A DNA stretch of 64,000 nt from JADHUC01 sp964623055 (GCA_964623055.1 CAZURK010000040.1:1-64000); one strand, 5' to 3'; counted from the first letter of the stretch, positions 33,961-43,151 are shown. Notes: generated by a model not told the origin, from the letters alone. Made by a program: numbers and translations.

Positions 33961-35672
33961 GAGGCAGCGTCATAGCGGCCGAGTCTTCTGAGGTGGGCTT
34001 CCCAGAGGTCCATCCGCACCCATGTCTGCGCGAGCACGTTGGGGCGCACGCCGTAGAAGCCGGTCATCAAGTGCGTGTCGTCGAGATGTTCCGTCAGAGC
34101 CTCATCGAGTTCTGACGAGGAGACTACGATTGGCGCGCTAGGGTCCTCGGGCAATTGCGTCAAGTAGCCGACGCGCTCGTACTGCCGAAGATACCAGGGC
34201 AGCGGCCAGTAGTAACCGTCATGCCAGATCACCTTGATCAGCACGTCCTGCCCATCGGGCGACGCCTCGGCCCACTGCTCGATGTCGTCAGCCAATCGTT
34301 GGACGTCGGGCAACGTATGGGCATAGACGTATGGGTTTCGGGCATCTTCGTGGTACACGAAACTCGTGCAATACGATTGCCAGCCAAGATGCCCTGCGCC
34401 GCCCAGCAGGATGATCGTTGCACATGTCTTGATCGGCAGTGTTGGCACGGCGCGGATCACGGCCACGGCGCCGACGCCTGCCAGCAAAATCATCCCGTGA
34501 AGGAAGCCCAAAAGACACCACGGCGTCTTGTATGGGATACAGGTATAGGCGGCGGTGAGCACTATGGTATAGAAACCGACCCATCGCACGAATGGTGTAT
34601 TTGCATCGCGCAGGAGCCCCGCCTCTCCTGGAAGGAACGCAGCCACGAAACCCAAGGTAGCCAGCGCCAGGACGAACAACTCGGACCATACGGGGCCTTC
34701 GCCGATTTGCCAATAGGCGAGAATGTGCAGGTAGTGATAGAAGGGATGTATGTGGGGCGACGCGCCGCCTGCGCGGCCGAGCCACGGGAGATACGTGAGC
34801 ACGCCGTCGAGGGGCCCTCGGAGATTGGTAAAGAAGGAGGACAAGAGCGTCACCGCCACGAAAACGGCCACAGCAGACCCCAACGCCAAATGCCACACGA
34901 GCGTCGAGCGAAGTTGGCCGGGCTTCTTCTCCAACTGCAGATCGGCGGTGCCCTTGGGAGGGCGAAGCTCCTGCTGAGCCGCGGGCGGCGCATTCTTTCG
35001 GCTCGGCAGGAGCCTCGCCCTCCCGTTTTCTGGCGTCTCGTGAAGACGAGCGGAGGAGGTCTTGCGCGGTGCCCCCATCGACAGCCACGTGAGCAGAATC
35101 CCGACGCCCATGGAAAAGAAAGCAATGACGCTGGTCTCCTTAGTCGCCTGCATCAGGCCTAGGCATCCGCCGGCGACCAGGCACCAAGCGAGTCGTCGGC
35201 TGCAGACGTATCGCCATCCTGCAGCCATCGCCGCGAGCGTGAAGAAAACAAACAGCGTTTCGTGGATGTAGTATCGGCTGAAGAAGACCATTGTCGGCGA
35301 TATGGCCGTCAGCACGCCAGCACACACAGCGGCCCATCGCCCCAAACCGTCGCTCAACAGCCAGAGCAACATCACCAATCCGGTTCCAAAAACAACAGGA
35401 ACGATACGGTAGGTTGCTTCGTTTGTTGCGGCGAAGCCTTCCCTTGGGCCCGCGATCCACGGTGCGGCCAACGTGGCGTAAGTGAGCGTTGGACCGTGAA
35501 ACTCGTTCGGATCGTAACGGTAAGTACCGTCCTGCCAGAGGTCGCGGAACCTTGCGGCCTGCACGGCTTCGTCCGCGTGCATCGAACGGTCAGCAAGCTT
35601 GGGCAATCGAAACGCGAGTGCACCGACCGTCACCACCAGCAACACAATGGAAAAAGCGAGTCGATTCTGCAC
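33939..35672 (-). CDS. Agl23-type (TIGR03663) GT-C membrane glycosyltransferase
   Basis: 577 residues from a GTG at 35672; longer frames from ATGs at 35768 or 35921 are open but would translate a dispersed repeat as protein. The first segment is RLAFSIVLLVVTVGALAFRL, followed by MHADEAVQA with the catalytic-type aspartate of GT-C enzymes and the YDPNEFHGPTL signature of TIGR03663. About ten further membrane segments are visible. The family transfers sugars from polyprenyl phosphate at the outer face of the membrane. A palindrome is inserted in frame at 34956-35024 in the loop after GVGILLTWLSM, and the last residues come from another repeat. Confidence 0.85.
   Translation of the reverse strand: MQNRLAFSIVLLVVTVGALAFRLPKLADRSMHADEAVQAARFRDLWQDGTYRYDPNEFHGPTLTYATLAAPWIAGPREGFAATNEATYRIVPVVFGTGLVMLLWLLSDGLGRWAAVCAGVLTAISPTMVFFSRYYIHETLFVFFTLAAMAAGWRYVCSRRLAWCLVAGGCLGLMQATKETSVIAFFSMGVGILLTWLSMGAPRKTSSARLHETPENGRARLLPSRKNAPPAAQQELRPPKGTADLQLEKKPGQLRSTLVWHLALGSAVAVFVAVTLLSSFFTNLRGPLDGVLTYLPWLGRAGGASPHIHPFYHYLHILAYWQIGEGPVWSELFVLALATLGFVAAFLPGEAGLLRDANTPFVRWVGFYTIVLTAAYTCIPYKTPWCLLGFLHGMILLAGVGAVAVIRAVPTLPIKTCATIILLGGAGHLGWQSYCTSFVYHEDARNPYVYAHTLPDVQRLADDIEQWAEASPDGQDVLIKVIWHDGYYWPLPWYLRQYERVGYLTQLPEDPSAPIVVSSSELDEALTEHLDDTHLMTGFYGVRPNVLAQTWVRMDLWEAHLRRLGRYDAASEPVSKR
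34956..35024. repeat. Palindrome inside the glycosyltransferase coding sequence
   Basis: Arms at 34956-34981 and 34999-35024 match in 24 of 26 positions, with the core GAGGGCGAAGCTCCTGC and a 17-base loop. Translated, it gives part of the hydrophilic segment NGRARLLPSRKNAPPAAQQ between two membrane helices. Confidence 0.85.
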
Positions 35673-35697
35673 TTGCCCAGCGCTCCGCGTAGTATTT

Positions 35698-35722
35698 GTA
35701 GGATGGACTTCCAAGTCCGTCC
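35698..35722. repeat. Single copy of the GGACGGACTTCCAAGTCC repeat family
   Basis: The 25 bases differ from the arm at 20179-20203 at one position (T for C). It lies 26 bases upstream of the GTG start of the glycosyltransferase gene. The expected second arm is not clearly preserved. Confidence 0.75.
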
Positions 35723-35970
35723 CCGTCTTCAGAATGGATCCAGAAGCCCACCCAACGGCCTTCCTCATGTACAGCCACCCAGTTGGCCCAGTATCGTCCG
35801 TGCGTGGCACGCAGGTCAAGTGCCACGTTTCGCAAAGGCTTGCCCCGCCGTGACATGCGGCGAACATGCAACAATCCGCTCCGGCCCGTAGCGTTTGCGT
35901 CCGTGCTTGATTACACTGCAAATGTACTCAAAAGAAGAGAATATCATCCGTTCGAAGGGAGGAATCGTAG

Positions 35971-36642
35971 ATGCCCCGTGTGATTACGTCGCTGATGATC
36001 GCTGTATGTTGTGTTTCTTGGACTCTGGCTGACGAGGAGAAAGTGCCGCTCAAGACGGAGATCCCCGAAGAGGTCCTTGTCGGGACTCCGCCGGATGTCC
36101 TGTCGATGCTGTTCCCCGGGTTGGAGAAGCTGCCGAAGGGAAAGCGGCCTGATTTTCTGGTACCCAAGGGAACGGTCAATCTGGCACTGAAGAAAAAGGT
36201 GACCTCCAGCGATCCGAATCCCATTCTCGGCGAGTTGAAGTACGTCACCGATGGCAACAAAGAGGGGACCGAGCAAAGTTACGTGGAACTTGGCCCCATG
36301 CTGCAGTGGGTCCAGATCGATCTGGAGAAGCCCAGTACCGTTTACGCGATTTTCGTGTGGCGTTATTTCCGCGAGGCCCGAAGCTATCACGATGTGATCG
36401 CGCAGGTGGCGGAGGACGAGAAGTTCACGAAAAACGTGAAGACGATTTACAGCAACGATCAGGACAATTCGGCTCGCATGGGAATCGGCAAATCGCGACC
36501 GTACATCGAAACGAACCTCGGCAAGCTGATCGACGGCGGAGGCGCGAAAGGCCGCTATTTTCGATTATACAGCCAAGGGAACACGGCCAACGATCTGAAT
36601 CACTATGTCGAAGTCGAGATATTCGGAAAACCGGCGTCGTAG
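35971..36642 (+). CDS. Exported discoidin-like (F5/8 type C) domain protein
   Basis: 223 residues. A signal peptide (MPRVITSLMIAVCCVSWTLA) is followed by a short proline-rich region and a jelly-roll domain resembling the F5/8 type C family: KKVTSSDPNPILGELKYVTDG, WVQIDLEKPSTVYAIFVWRY, ARYFRLYSQG-like GRYFRLYSQGNTANDLNHYVEVEIFG. Such domains bind carbohydrate or membrane lipids. GGGAGG lies 9 bases before the ATG. It ends 54 bases before the HzsA-like cytochrome gene on the same strand, so the two are probably one transcript and may act in the same complex (inference). Confidence 0.85.
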   Translation: MPRVITSLMIAVCCVSWTLADEEKVPLKTEIPEEVLVGTPPDVLSMLFPGLEKLPKGKRPDFLVPKGTVNLALKKKVTSSDPNPILGELKYVTDGNKEGTEQSYVELGPMLQWVQIDLEKPSTVYAIFVWRYFREARSYHDVIAQVAEDEKFTKNVKTIYSNDQDNSARMGIGKSRPYIETNLGKLIDGGGAKGRYFRLYSQGNTANDLNHYVEVEIFGKPAS

Positions 36643-36696
36643 CTGGAATCGACAGCGGTTACGGAGGAGAATGCGGCCGAAGCCCGTCACACACGG

Positions 36697-39600
36697 ATGA
36701 TGGTGAGGCTAATGAAGCGGTTCAGTGAAGACCGCCGATGGATGTTATCGTCCGCGCCCATCGGAACTTTTGGACGCAGACTGCTCCTTGCGCTCGCCGC
36801 CATTCTACTGCTCCTAAAACCAGCCCCTGCCCCTGCGCAGCACTCAACGAGACGTGCGCCTATCGGTCCGTCGCAGATCGCATCGCCTTTTTCACGCTTT
36901 GTGGGGCCGGTGGTAGGCTTCACCGCGCACGGCGGAACGTGGAAGGTGGAGAACGGTGAGTTGTGGGCCGGTGCCGGACCCGGCCCCAAACTCGTGTGCG
37001 ATACGCCGGCGTTCAGTGTGGGCGAAGTGGGCGTTGAGGTATTGCTGCCCGATGATCGCGATGGTAACGCGGCGCTGATTGCCCGTGTAAGTGAATCCGG
37101 CGCGGGAGCCGACACGTTCATCGGGTACGAAATCGCATTGGATGCCCGGCGGCAGGTACTGCGACTGGGGCGTCACCGGCACAACTTCGAGCTGATCCGC
37201 GACGTGCCGTGCCAGGTGCCTGTGGGCCAGTGGGTCTCGCTAGTGGCCAAGTTTGGCAAGACTTCAATCGAAGTGGTCGTCGACGGCAAAAGCGTCCTAC
37301 GCCACGATGACGGAACGAAATCGTTACCGGCGGGCAATGTGGGATTGCGTCCGTGGCAGCGTGAGGCGCGATACCGGAATTTGTGGATCCAGGCTGATGG
37401 ACGGATACAGCCGATACGATTTCGAAAGAACGAAGAACATGATCGCGCCAACGAGCGACTGACCGAGGCTCGCGTTCCACCCATTGCGTTCTTCACCCGC
37501 CACGCCCTTAGCCGCCCAAATACGATCAGTTGCGCCATTTGGCAGAGCCAGCCAAGCCGCCCCGGATGCAGTATCCGCATATTCGATCCGTCGAAGCCGA
37601 ACGAACCGGCCCGGTCGATTTTCAGCGATCCCGATGGCTGTATCTTCGACATGAACGTGTCATTCGATGCGAAGACCTTACTGTTTTCCTATCGGAGCAA
37701 AGGCGAAAAGTACTGGCACATCTACAGGATCGGCACGGACGGGCAGGGTCTGCGCCAATTGACCGACGAGCCGTTCTACGACATCAGCCCGATGGAGTTG
37801 CCCGACGGCGACATTGTGTTCGTCTCGACGCGTCGAGGCGGTTACACGCTCTGCCAACCCGGTCCGGCATCGAACCTCTACCGCATGTCGGCGGATGGCA
37901 GCAACATCCGCTGCGTCAGCATGAACACGCTTGCCGACTTCAGCCCTCAGATGTTGCCCGACGGACGCGTGCTGTTCACGCGATGGGAGTACATCGACCG
38001 CGATTTGACGTACCGTCAGAGTCTATGGACTCAAAACCCGGATGGCACGGCCTACCAATTGTATTTCGGCAACACGATTCGTGACGTGGGCACGTTTTGG
38101 CAGGCGAGGCCGTTGCCTGAACGTAGCGACGCGGTCGTGGCGACGTTTGCCCCGCATCATGGCTGGCCGCATGGCGCGATCGGGCTGATCACCAACCGCG
38201 AGGGATTAGAGGCGCCGCGCGGTAAGGGTTTCGCCTGGATTACCAAAGAGTTCCCGGAAATTGGGGACCGTTCTTTTCAGTGGTCGTATCGCGATCCGTA
38301 CCCGCTGGGCGATTCACTTTTCCTAGTATCGTACGGCGGCGAGGCGCAGAGGTTCCGCATTTTTCTCCTCGACACGTTTGGCAACAAGAGACTGCTGTGC
38401 GAGGATCCCGAGTTCGGCTGCTACGATCCGTTGTCTCTACGCCCTTCGACAGTGCCGCCTGTGATTCCCGGGCACGGGAAAGAAGAGGATGTTCAGTGGG
38501 GTACTTATCTGCTGGTGGACGTGTATCGCGGGTTGGCCGGAATCGAACGCGGCCAAGCGAAGTACCTTCGGATTATGGAACAGGTCCGCAAGACGGAAGA
38601 CCTCGTCTCTCGCGCGTTCGATCAGTCGCCGGTGATGAGCTACGGCACATACTACGCCAAGCGATCTTGGGGCACGGTGCCGTTGGCCGAGGACGGATCG
38701 GCGCACTTCAAGGTGCCGGCGCTGCGCGAGATCTACTTTCAGGTACTGGATGCCGAAGGCCGGGAGCTTCAGCGCATGACATCGGGCTCGCAAGTCATGC
38801 CCGGCCAGACGGTCACGTGCGTCGGTTGTCACGAGCCGCGTTCCGAGACGCCGCCTGCCGGTCGCCTACCGCTGGCTGCGAATCAGCCGCCAAGAGAGCC
38901 TGAAACGCCCAAATGGCTGATCGACGGCATTGTCGATTTCCCCACCGTGGTTCAGCCCGTGCTCGACAAACACTGCGTGCGCTGCCACGGCGGATCGAAT
39001 CCGGATGGTGGTTTGCTGCTCACCGGCGACAAGACGCGGTTGTTCAATATGGCGTATGAGAACCTGCTGGGCCGCAGCCAGTCGTACCGCCAGCATGACA
39101 TGGCCACCGGCGAGATGCTTGCCGCCGAACGGCAAAAGGAAAAGCCGCTGGTCCATTTCTACTGGTTGCTGCGAACTCCCACGGCCGTGAACCAGCCCTT
39201 GTGGACCGGATCTCACGCCAGCCGCCTGTTGGACTACGTCGACACAGACCACTGCGAACAGGAGATCCCGCTGGAGGATCGCCAGCGCATCTATCTGTGG
39301 ATCGACGCGAACGTGCCCTACTACGGCACCTACGCACACAGCAGACCCCGTTCGCCCGGGCGCCGCGACTTGTGTACCGACACCGATACTGGAAAGGAAT
39401 CCGCCTGGTTTGCCCAGGATTTCCTTGGTGTGTACAACGCGCGCTGCCAGTCTTGTCACGGCGTCTACCCACATCCAAACAGCCACGCCGAGATCTGGGA
39501 CGGCCGGCTGGCATGGATCAACTTGACGAATCCCCACCTCAGCCCAGCGCTCACCGCCCACCTGGCCACCGAAGCCGGTGGACGCGGCATTTCCACATCA

Positions 39601-39750
39601 TCGGATGGGCCCCCCACGTTGCTCTTCAACGACACCAAGGACGCAGACTACCAGCGCATTCTGAAGGCAATCGGTGTCGGACGGCAATTGATGCTCGCCA
39701 ACCCCACCGCCGACATGCCCGGCTTCAAGTTCGCCAGGAAGGAACCGTAA
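36697..39750 (+). CDS. Exported HzsA-like multiheme c-type cytochrome with propeller
   Basis: 1017 residues; an internal ATG at 36712 is an equally good start. A signal peptide ends near PAPAPAQ. Residues about 60-230 look like a concanavalin/LamG-type fold (GNAALIARVSESG). A WD40/TolB-like propeller follows (SPMELPDGDIVFVSTRRGG, SPQMLPDGRVLFTRWEY). WGTVPLAEDGSAHFKVPA is the middle-domain signature of hydrazine synthase subunit alpha relatives. Three CxxCH haem motifs lie at 708 (CVGCH), 760 (CVRCH) and 917 (CQSCH). Family membership does not imply hydrazine synthesis: many planctomycetes carry such proteins without anammox. A paralogue is at 49885-53853. Confidence 0.88.
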   Translation: MMVRLMKRFSEDRRWMLSSAPIGTFGRRLLLALAAILLLLKPAPAPAQHSTRRAPIGPSQIASPFSRFVGPVVGFTAHGGTWKVENGELWAGAGPGPKLVCDTPAFSVGEVGVEVLLPDDRDGNAALIARVSESGAGADTFIGYEIALDARRQVLRLGRHRHNFELIRDVPCQVPVGQWVSLVAKFGKTSIEVVVDGKSVLRHDDGTKSLPAGNVGLRPWQREARYRNLWIQADGRIQPIRFRKNEEHDRANERLTEARVPPIAFFTRHALSRPNTISCAIWQSQPSRPGCSIRIFDPSKPNEPARSIFSDPDGCIFDMNVSFDAKTLLFSYRSKGEKYWHIYRIGTDGQGLRQLTDEPFYDISPMELPDGDIVFVSTRRGGYTLCQPGPASNLYRMSADGSNIRCVSMNTLADFSPQMLPDGRVLFTRWEYIDRDLTYRQSLWTQNPDGTAYQLYFGNTIRDVGTFWQARPLPERSDAVVATFAPHHGWPHGAIGLITNREGLEAPRGKGFAWITKEFPEIGDRSFQWSYRDPYPLGDSLFLVSYGGEAQRFRIFLLDTFGNKRLLCEDPEFGCYDPLSLRPSTVPPVIPGHGKEEDVQWGTYLLVDVYRGLAGIERGQAKYLRIMEQVRKTEDLVSRAFDQSPVMSYGTYYAKRSWGTVPLAEDGSAHFKVPALREIYFQVLDAEGRELQRMTSGSQVMPGQTVTCVGCHEPRSETPPAGRLPLAANQPPREPETPKWLIDGIVDFPTVVQPVLDKHCVRCHGGSNPDGGLLLTGDKTRLFNMAYENLLGRSQSYRQHDMATGEMLAAERQKEKPLVHFYWLLRTPTAVNQPLWTGSHASRLLDYVDTDHCEQEIPLEDRQRIYLWIDANVPYYGTYAHSRPRSPGRRDLCTDTDTGKESAWFAQDFLGVYNARCQSCHGVYPHPNSHAEIWDGRLAWINLTNPHLSPALTAHLATEAGGRGISTSSDGPPTLLFNDTKDADYQRILKAIGVGRQLMLANPTADMPGFKFARKEP

Positions 39751-39751
39751 T

Positions 39752-39876
39752 GTGTGGCACTGCTTGCTCGCAAGCAGTGCGGCAGCTCCCGCGACATCCC
39801 ACTGCGACTTCCCCTCACATCCACTGGCGCTGCTGAACCTGTCTCAAGCACGGCTAACAAGTAAGCCGTGCCACAC
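39752..39876. repeat. Composite inverted repeat with two hairpins
   Basis: Ends GTGTGGCAC (39752-39760) and GTGCCACAC (39868-39876) are complementary. Inside, GCACTGCTTGC / GCAAGCAGTGC (39757-39767 and 39770-39780) makes a tight hairpin with a 2-base loop, and GCACGGCT / AGCCGTGC (39848-39855, 39864-39871) makes another. It starts 2 bases after the stop of the HzsA-like gene. Confidence 0.75.
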
Positions 39877-39960
39877 TGCCGCTTCGAGCTTCCCTCGTCA
39901 GGCGAGGGCGCTATCATTTGATGATGGGACAACGGGCTTGGGTCAGACGCGAGAGGGATC

Positions 39961-41829
39961 ATGTACGACAGCACGGACGAATTCTATGCGGATGCAGCGA
40001 TCCTGCATCACGCTCAGATCGAGGAGGCGAGGCGGGAGAAGCCGGTTCGGTTCTCCGCTCAGGTCGTGGAATCGGAAAGCCGCGGACGAGTGACACGCAT
40101 TCGGCTGTGGATGGAGCCGGAGAAGATGCAATTCCCATTGAAACACGGCCTGGAGCCGGGCAGTGGGGTGTCGCTTTCCGGGGACGGAATCTCTGGTCTG
40201 GGTTTCGTGCGTGAGGTGGATCCTCAAACGGGGCGAATCGACCTGGCAATGGGGGATCTGTCTCGATTGCCCGAGCCGGGGATCCAAGTTCGAGGCGAGA
40301 TCCGGCCCATGGAGTTCCTGATATATCGGGAAATGGACCAACTGCGGGAGATTGCAGCCGATCCACTGCGGCAATCGGCGCTGGGCCGAATTCTTTGCCC
40401 AAGGAACTTGCAGCCTCTGAAGCCGCTTGCCATCAGCGACCGGGCCAAGGAGATTCTGGACGCGTCCCAACGGCAAGTGGTCGCGACCCTGCAAGGCACA
40501 CCCGATTTCGGAATCGTCTGGGGCCCGCCCGGGACGGGCAAGACCGAGACCGTGGCTTGGCTTGTCAACGAATGGCTGGACAGCGGGCAGACGGTGCTGG
40601 TGGTGTCGTTTCAACACCGAGCGGTGGATGAATTGATGCGGCGACTGATCGATGGCTGCGGCTGCTCCGACCGGGGTATGGTGCGTCTCGGCCATCCTGC
40701 TTTGGTGGACGCGGCGCTGCACGATTTGCTGGATCGGGAACGCTGGGGGCAGCCGGTTCGACTGGTGGGTTGCACCTTGGCGGCCTGCCATTCCGGGCTT
40801 CTGGAAGAGTTGAACTGGTCGCGTTTCGATCATGTCGTCGTAGATGAAGCGGGACGTTCGACATTGGCAGGCACGGTTCCCGCGTTGCTGCGAGCGAAGA
40901 AGTCCTGGATCCTGGTCGGGGATCGAGAACAGCTTCATCCAATTGTGCCGGAGGATGCCGGGAGGACGGACGCTGCGGATAGCCCACTGGCCTATTTCCA
41001 GGGCATCCCTGAAGTCCGGAATCAAAGGACCGGCATTTTGGACAAGTCGTACCGCTTTGAAGGTGAAGCGATAGCGCGTGGGACAACGGAGTACTACAAA
41101 CAACTGGGAGTGCCGCTCGAATGCCCAGGTGTCCGTAAAGACCTGGCGGAATCCGTGGTGTTCATAGACGTAGGCGAACATCCTCCCTCCTGGTCCCGGT
41201 ACGGAAAGAGTTTCTCGTTGGCCAGTTCGTGTGAAGCCGCGGTGGTCTACGATGCGGCTCACGAGTTTGCCGAGAAACACGGCGGATTGGACGACAACGT
41301 TTGGATTCTCACGCCCTTTCGGTTGCAGGGGGCCCTGATCCGCCGTCTTTTGAGGCGGCATCCGCAAATCGTTACCAGCATCGACAAGAGCCAGGGTGGC
41401 GAGAAGCCTGTCGTCATCGTCTCGCTGGTGGTGGACAGCGTGAAACACATCGAGAAGTACCTGCCTCCGGAAAAGATGAACGTCGCCTGGTCGCGAGCAA
41501 CACAAACGCTGGTTTTGATTGGGAACCTACGCGCCCTCGAACAAGCGTATTCGGAGGCATCCGGCCCACACCGGGGGGTCAGAGCACTGGTAGAGACCAT
41601 CATCGAACATGGAACGATACGACGGATGCAGCCAGATCCATCGCGTCTGGAAAAGGCGGAGAAGCAACTTGAGGTACTGAAGGAGCAAGGGCCAGGACGG
41701 AAACGTAAGATCCTTCAGAAGGCGCCGAGCGGATCGGGAACGACGCTGAAAGAGCTGCACCAGAACATTCCAAACGCGGACCGCCAGCACATCATCGGCG
41801 TTCGCCGAATCCGCCGACGGCGCCGTTGA
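39961..41829 (+). CDS. UPF1/IGHMBP2-like superfamily 1 helicase
   Basis: 622 residues. An N-terminal beta-barrel-like region (RFSAQVVESESRGRVTRIRLWME) precedes the helicase core. Walker A is GPPGTGKT at 188-195, the DEAG motif II is at 295, motif III is GDREQLHP, and the C-terminal motifs are TSIDKSQGGEKPVVIVS and NVAWSRATQTLVLIGN. This is the SF1B pattern of 5'-to-3' helicases acting on RNA or DNA. The tail is basic (RRIRRRRR). GAGAGGG lies just before the ATG. It is the only nucleic-acid enzyme in the window and sits between a repeat and a convergent membrane gene. The substrate is unknown. Confidence 0.9.
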   Translation: MYDSTDEFYADAAILHHAQIEEARREKPVRFSAQVVESESRGRVTRIRLWMEPEKMQFPLKHGLEPGSGVSLSGDGISGLGFVREVDPQTGRIDLAMGDLSRLPEPGIQVRGEIRPMEFLIYREMDQLREIAADPLRQSALGRILCPRNLQPLKPLAISDRAKEILDASQRQVVATLQGTPDFGIVWGPPGTGKTETVAWLVNEWLDSGQTVLVVSFQHRAVDELMRRLIDGCGCSDRGMVRLGHPALVDAALHDLLDRERWGQPVRLVGCTLAACHSGLLEELNWSRFDHVVVDEAGRSTLAGTVPALLRAKKSWILVGDREQLHPIVPEDAGRTDAADSPLAYFQGIPEVRNQRTGILDKSYRFEGEAIARGTTEYYKQLGVPLECPGVRKDLAESVVFIDVGEHPPSWSRYGKSFSLASSCEAAVVYDAAHEFAEKHGGLDDNVWILTPFRLQGALIRRLLRRHPQIVTSIDKSQGGEKPVVIVSLVVDSVKHIEKYLPPEKMNVAWSRATQTLVLIGNLRALEQAYSEASGPHRGVRALVETIIEHGTIRRMQPDPSRLEKAEKQLEVLKEQGPGRKRKILQKAPSGSGTTLKELHQNIPNADRQHIIGVRRIRRRRR

Positions 41830-41843
41830 CCTTGGGGCCAAAC

Positions 41844-43151
41844 CTAATCGCCCGAGCGGCGGCGCCGTGAACCGATGATCCAGAGAACCAGGCCCCCGAA
41901 TCCGACAACAGCGACAATCGCGTTTGTGATCTCGCCCGCATACCGCAGATTCGTCACGTGATGCAGATTCATCAGGACAACCAACACGACCAAGCCTGCG
42001 AGGAAGGGGAGGATACGATGATTCGTCCGGCCAGCGAAGAGCATGAACCGGCCAAGTGCAAGGCTCACCGCGATCTGTGCGATGTAGAAGACGAAGAACC
42101 AGAATCCGCCCGCCAAGCCAATCACGCTCAGCAAACCCACGATTAGCACTACGGGGATCATCCCGTCCAGCGTCAGCAGGCCAAACCCAAACGCCAGAGC
42201 AACTATCACTACCAACAATACGATCAATGAAACGGCAAAGAAGAGGATCCCCAGAAGGCCGCTTCCCAGACTCGCCAGCGGCCTGGTTCTGACGGACTCG
42301 GCCAGCCCCTGTGACCAACGCGGCAGGATCAGGAGAAGGCACAAGCCAACAATCGCCAAACAAGCGAACTGGCGGGCCAGCGCGAGGGCTTTGTCCACAT
42401 TCGTTGGCTCCGCTTTGGGCGACGACACCACATGTGGCTCGTACTCAATGCCGCCAGCGATGTCAGCGCCCTCCTCGATATTGCCTTTGATCGGCGATCG
42501 GTACGACAGCACGCCGTCTATCTCGGCCGCCGAGGCGACCGTCAGACCGGCCGGAACGCCCGGCGCCGGTACGGGCGGTGCCGGACGAATATCCTTGGTC
42601 TCCGATGCAGTCTCATCCGGATTTAGCCCTATCCGCACGTCGCCTCCGACGGCACCGATTAACTCGCAGTTTGACATCGTGCCGGTGATGTCTTTACCGA
42701 CAGTTCCGGCGAATCTTGCCTGATAGCCGGCGTAGCAGATGTCACCGTCGACCGTACTTTCATCCTCTGACTCGAAGCTGAAGCCAGCCGCGATGATGTC
42801 GTCCCCGACTTCCGAAGTGGAGCCGAGCTTCAGCACTTCGCCTACCATGCGGATGTCGTCGCCCACCGCTCCATTCAGCACCACCGTCCGTCCCGATGCG
42901 CTCAAGTCGCCGGTCACCATGCCGTTCACGGTGATCTGTCCCGCGAACACCACTAGATCGCCCTGGACCGTGCCGTGCACGATCACCTCGCCGCCGAAGA
43001 CATAGAGGTCTTCCCCAACGATTTCGTCTGCTTCGATGATCACCGTTCCGCCGGATCGGAACTGCGCAGCCTGTGCCAAACCGGCCCCGCCATGTAGCGA
43101 TATCGCAACCATGAGCCCGGCAAACACCGTAGTCTGGACGGCAACTCTCAT
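41844..43151 (-). CDS. Exported bactofilin-like beta-helix protein with C-terminal membrane domain
   Basis: 435 residues. A signal peptide (residues 1-28) is followed by short repeated strands typical of polymer-forming/bactofilin proteins: EDLYVFGGEVIVHGTVQGDLVVFAGQ, ITVNGMVTGDLSASGR, GAVGDDIRMVGEVLKLG. A proline-rich spacer leads to five hydrophobic segments (CLAIVGLCLLLILP, LLGILFFAVSLIVLLVVIVALAFGFG and three more), ending in a basic tail. Classical bactofilins are cytoplasmic; here the signal peptide would put the beta-helix outside the cytoplasm, anchored by the membrane domain. AAGGAG lies 7 bases before the ATG. The cupin gene is 33 bases upstream on the same strand. Confidence 0.85.
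   Translation of the reverse strand: MRVAVQTTVFAGLMVAISLHGGAGLAQAAQFRSGGTVIIEADEIVGEDLYVFGGEVIVHGTVQGDLVVFAGQITVNGMVTGDLSASGRTVVLNGAVGDDIRMVGEVLKLGSTSEVGDDIIAAGFSFESEDESTVDGDICYAGYQARFAGTVGKDITGTMSNCELIGAVGGDVRIGLNPDETASETKDIRPAPPVPAPGVPAGLTVASAAEIDGVLSYRSPIKGNIEEGADIAGGIEYEPHVVSSPKAEPTNVDKALALARQFACLAIVGLCLLLILPRWSQGLAESVRTRPLASLGSGLLGILFFAVSLIVLLVVIVALAFGFGLLTLDGMIPVVLIVGLLSVIGLAGGFWFFVFYIAQIAVSLALGRFMLFAGRTNHRILPFLAGLVVLVVLMNLHHVTNLRYAGEITNAIVAVVGFGGLVLWIIGSRRRRSGD

Noticed and set aside
39943..41505. A 520-codon open frame opposite the helicase
   Set aside because: The plus strand carries all helicase motifs in order; the antisense translation is rich in Arg, His and Pro without a fold signature.
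41806..41877. Intrinsic terminator between helicase and bactofilin-like genes
   Set aside because: The CGGCGCCG-type inverted pair lies within the two coding ends and is not followed by a T run.
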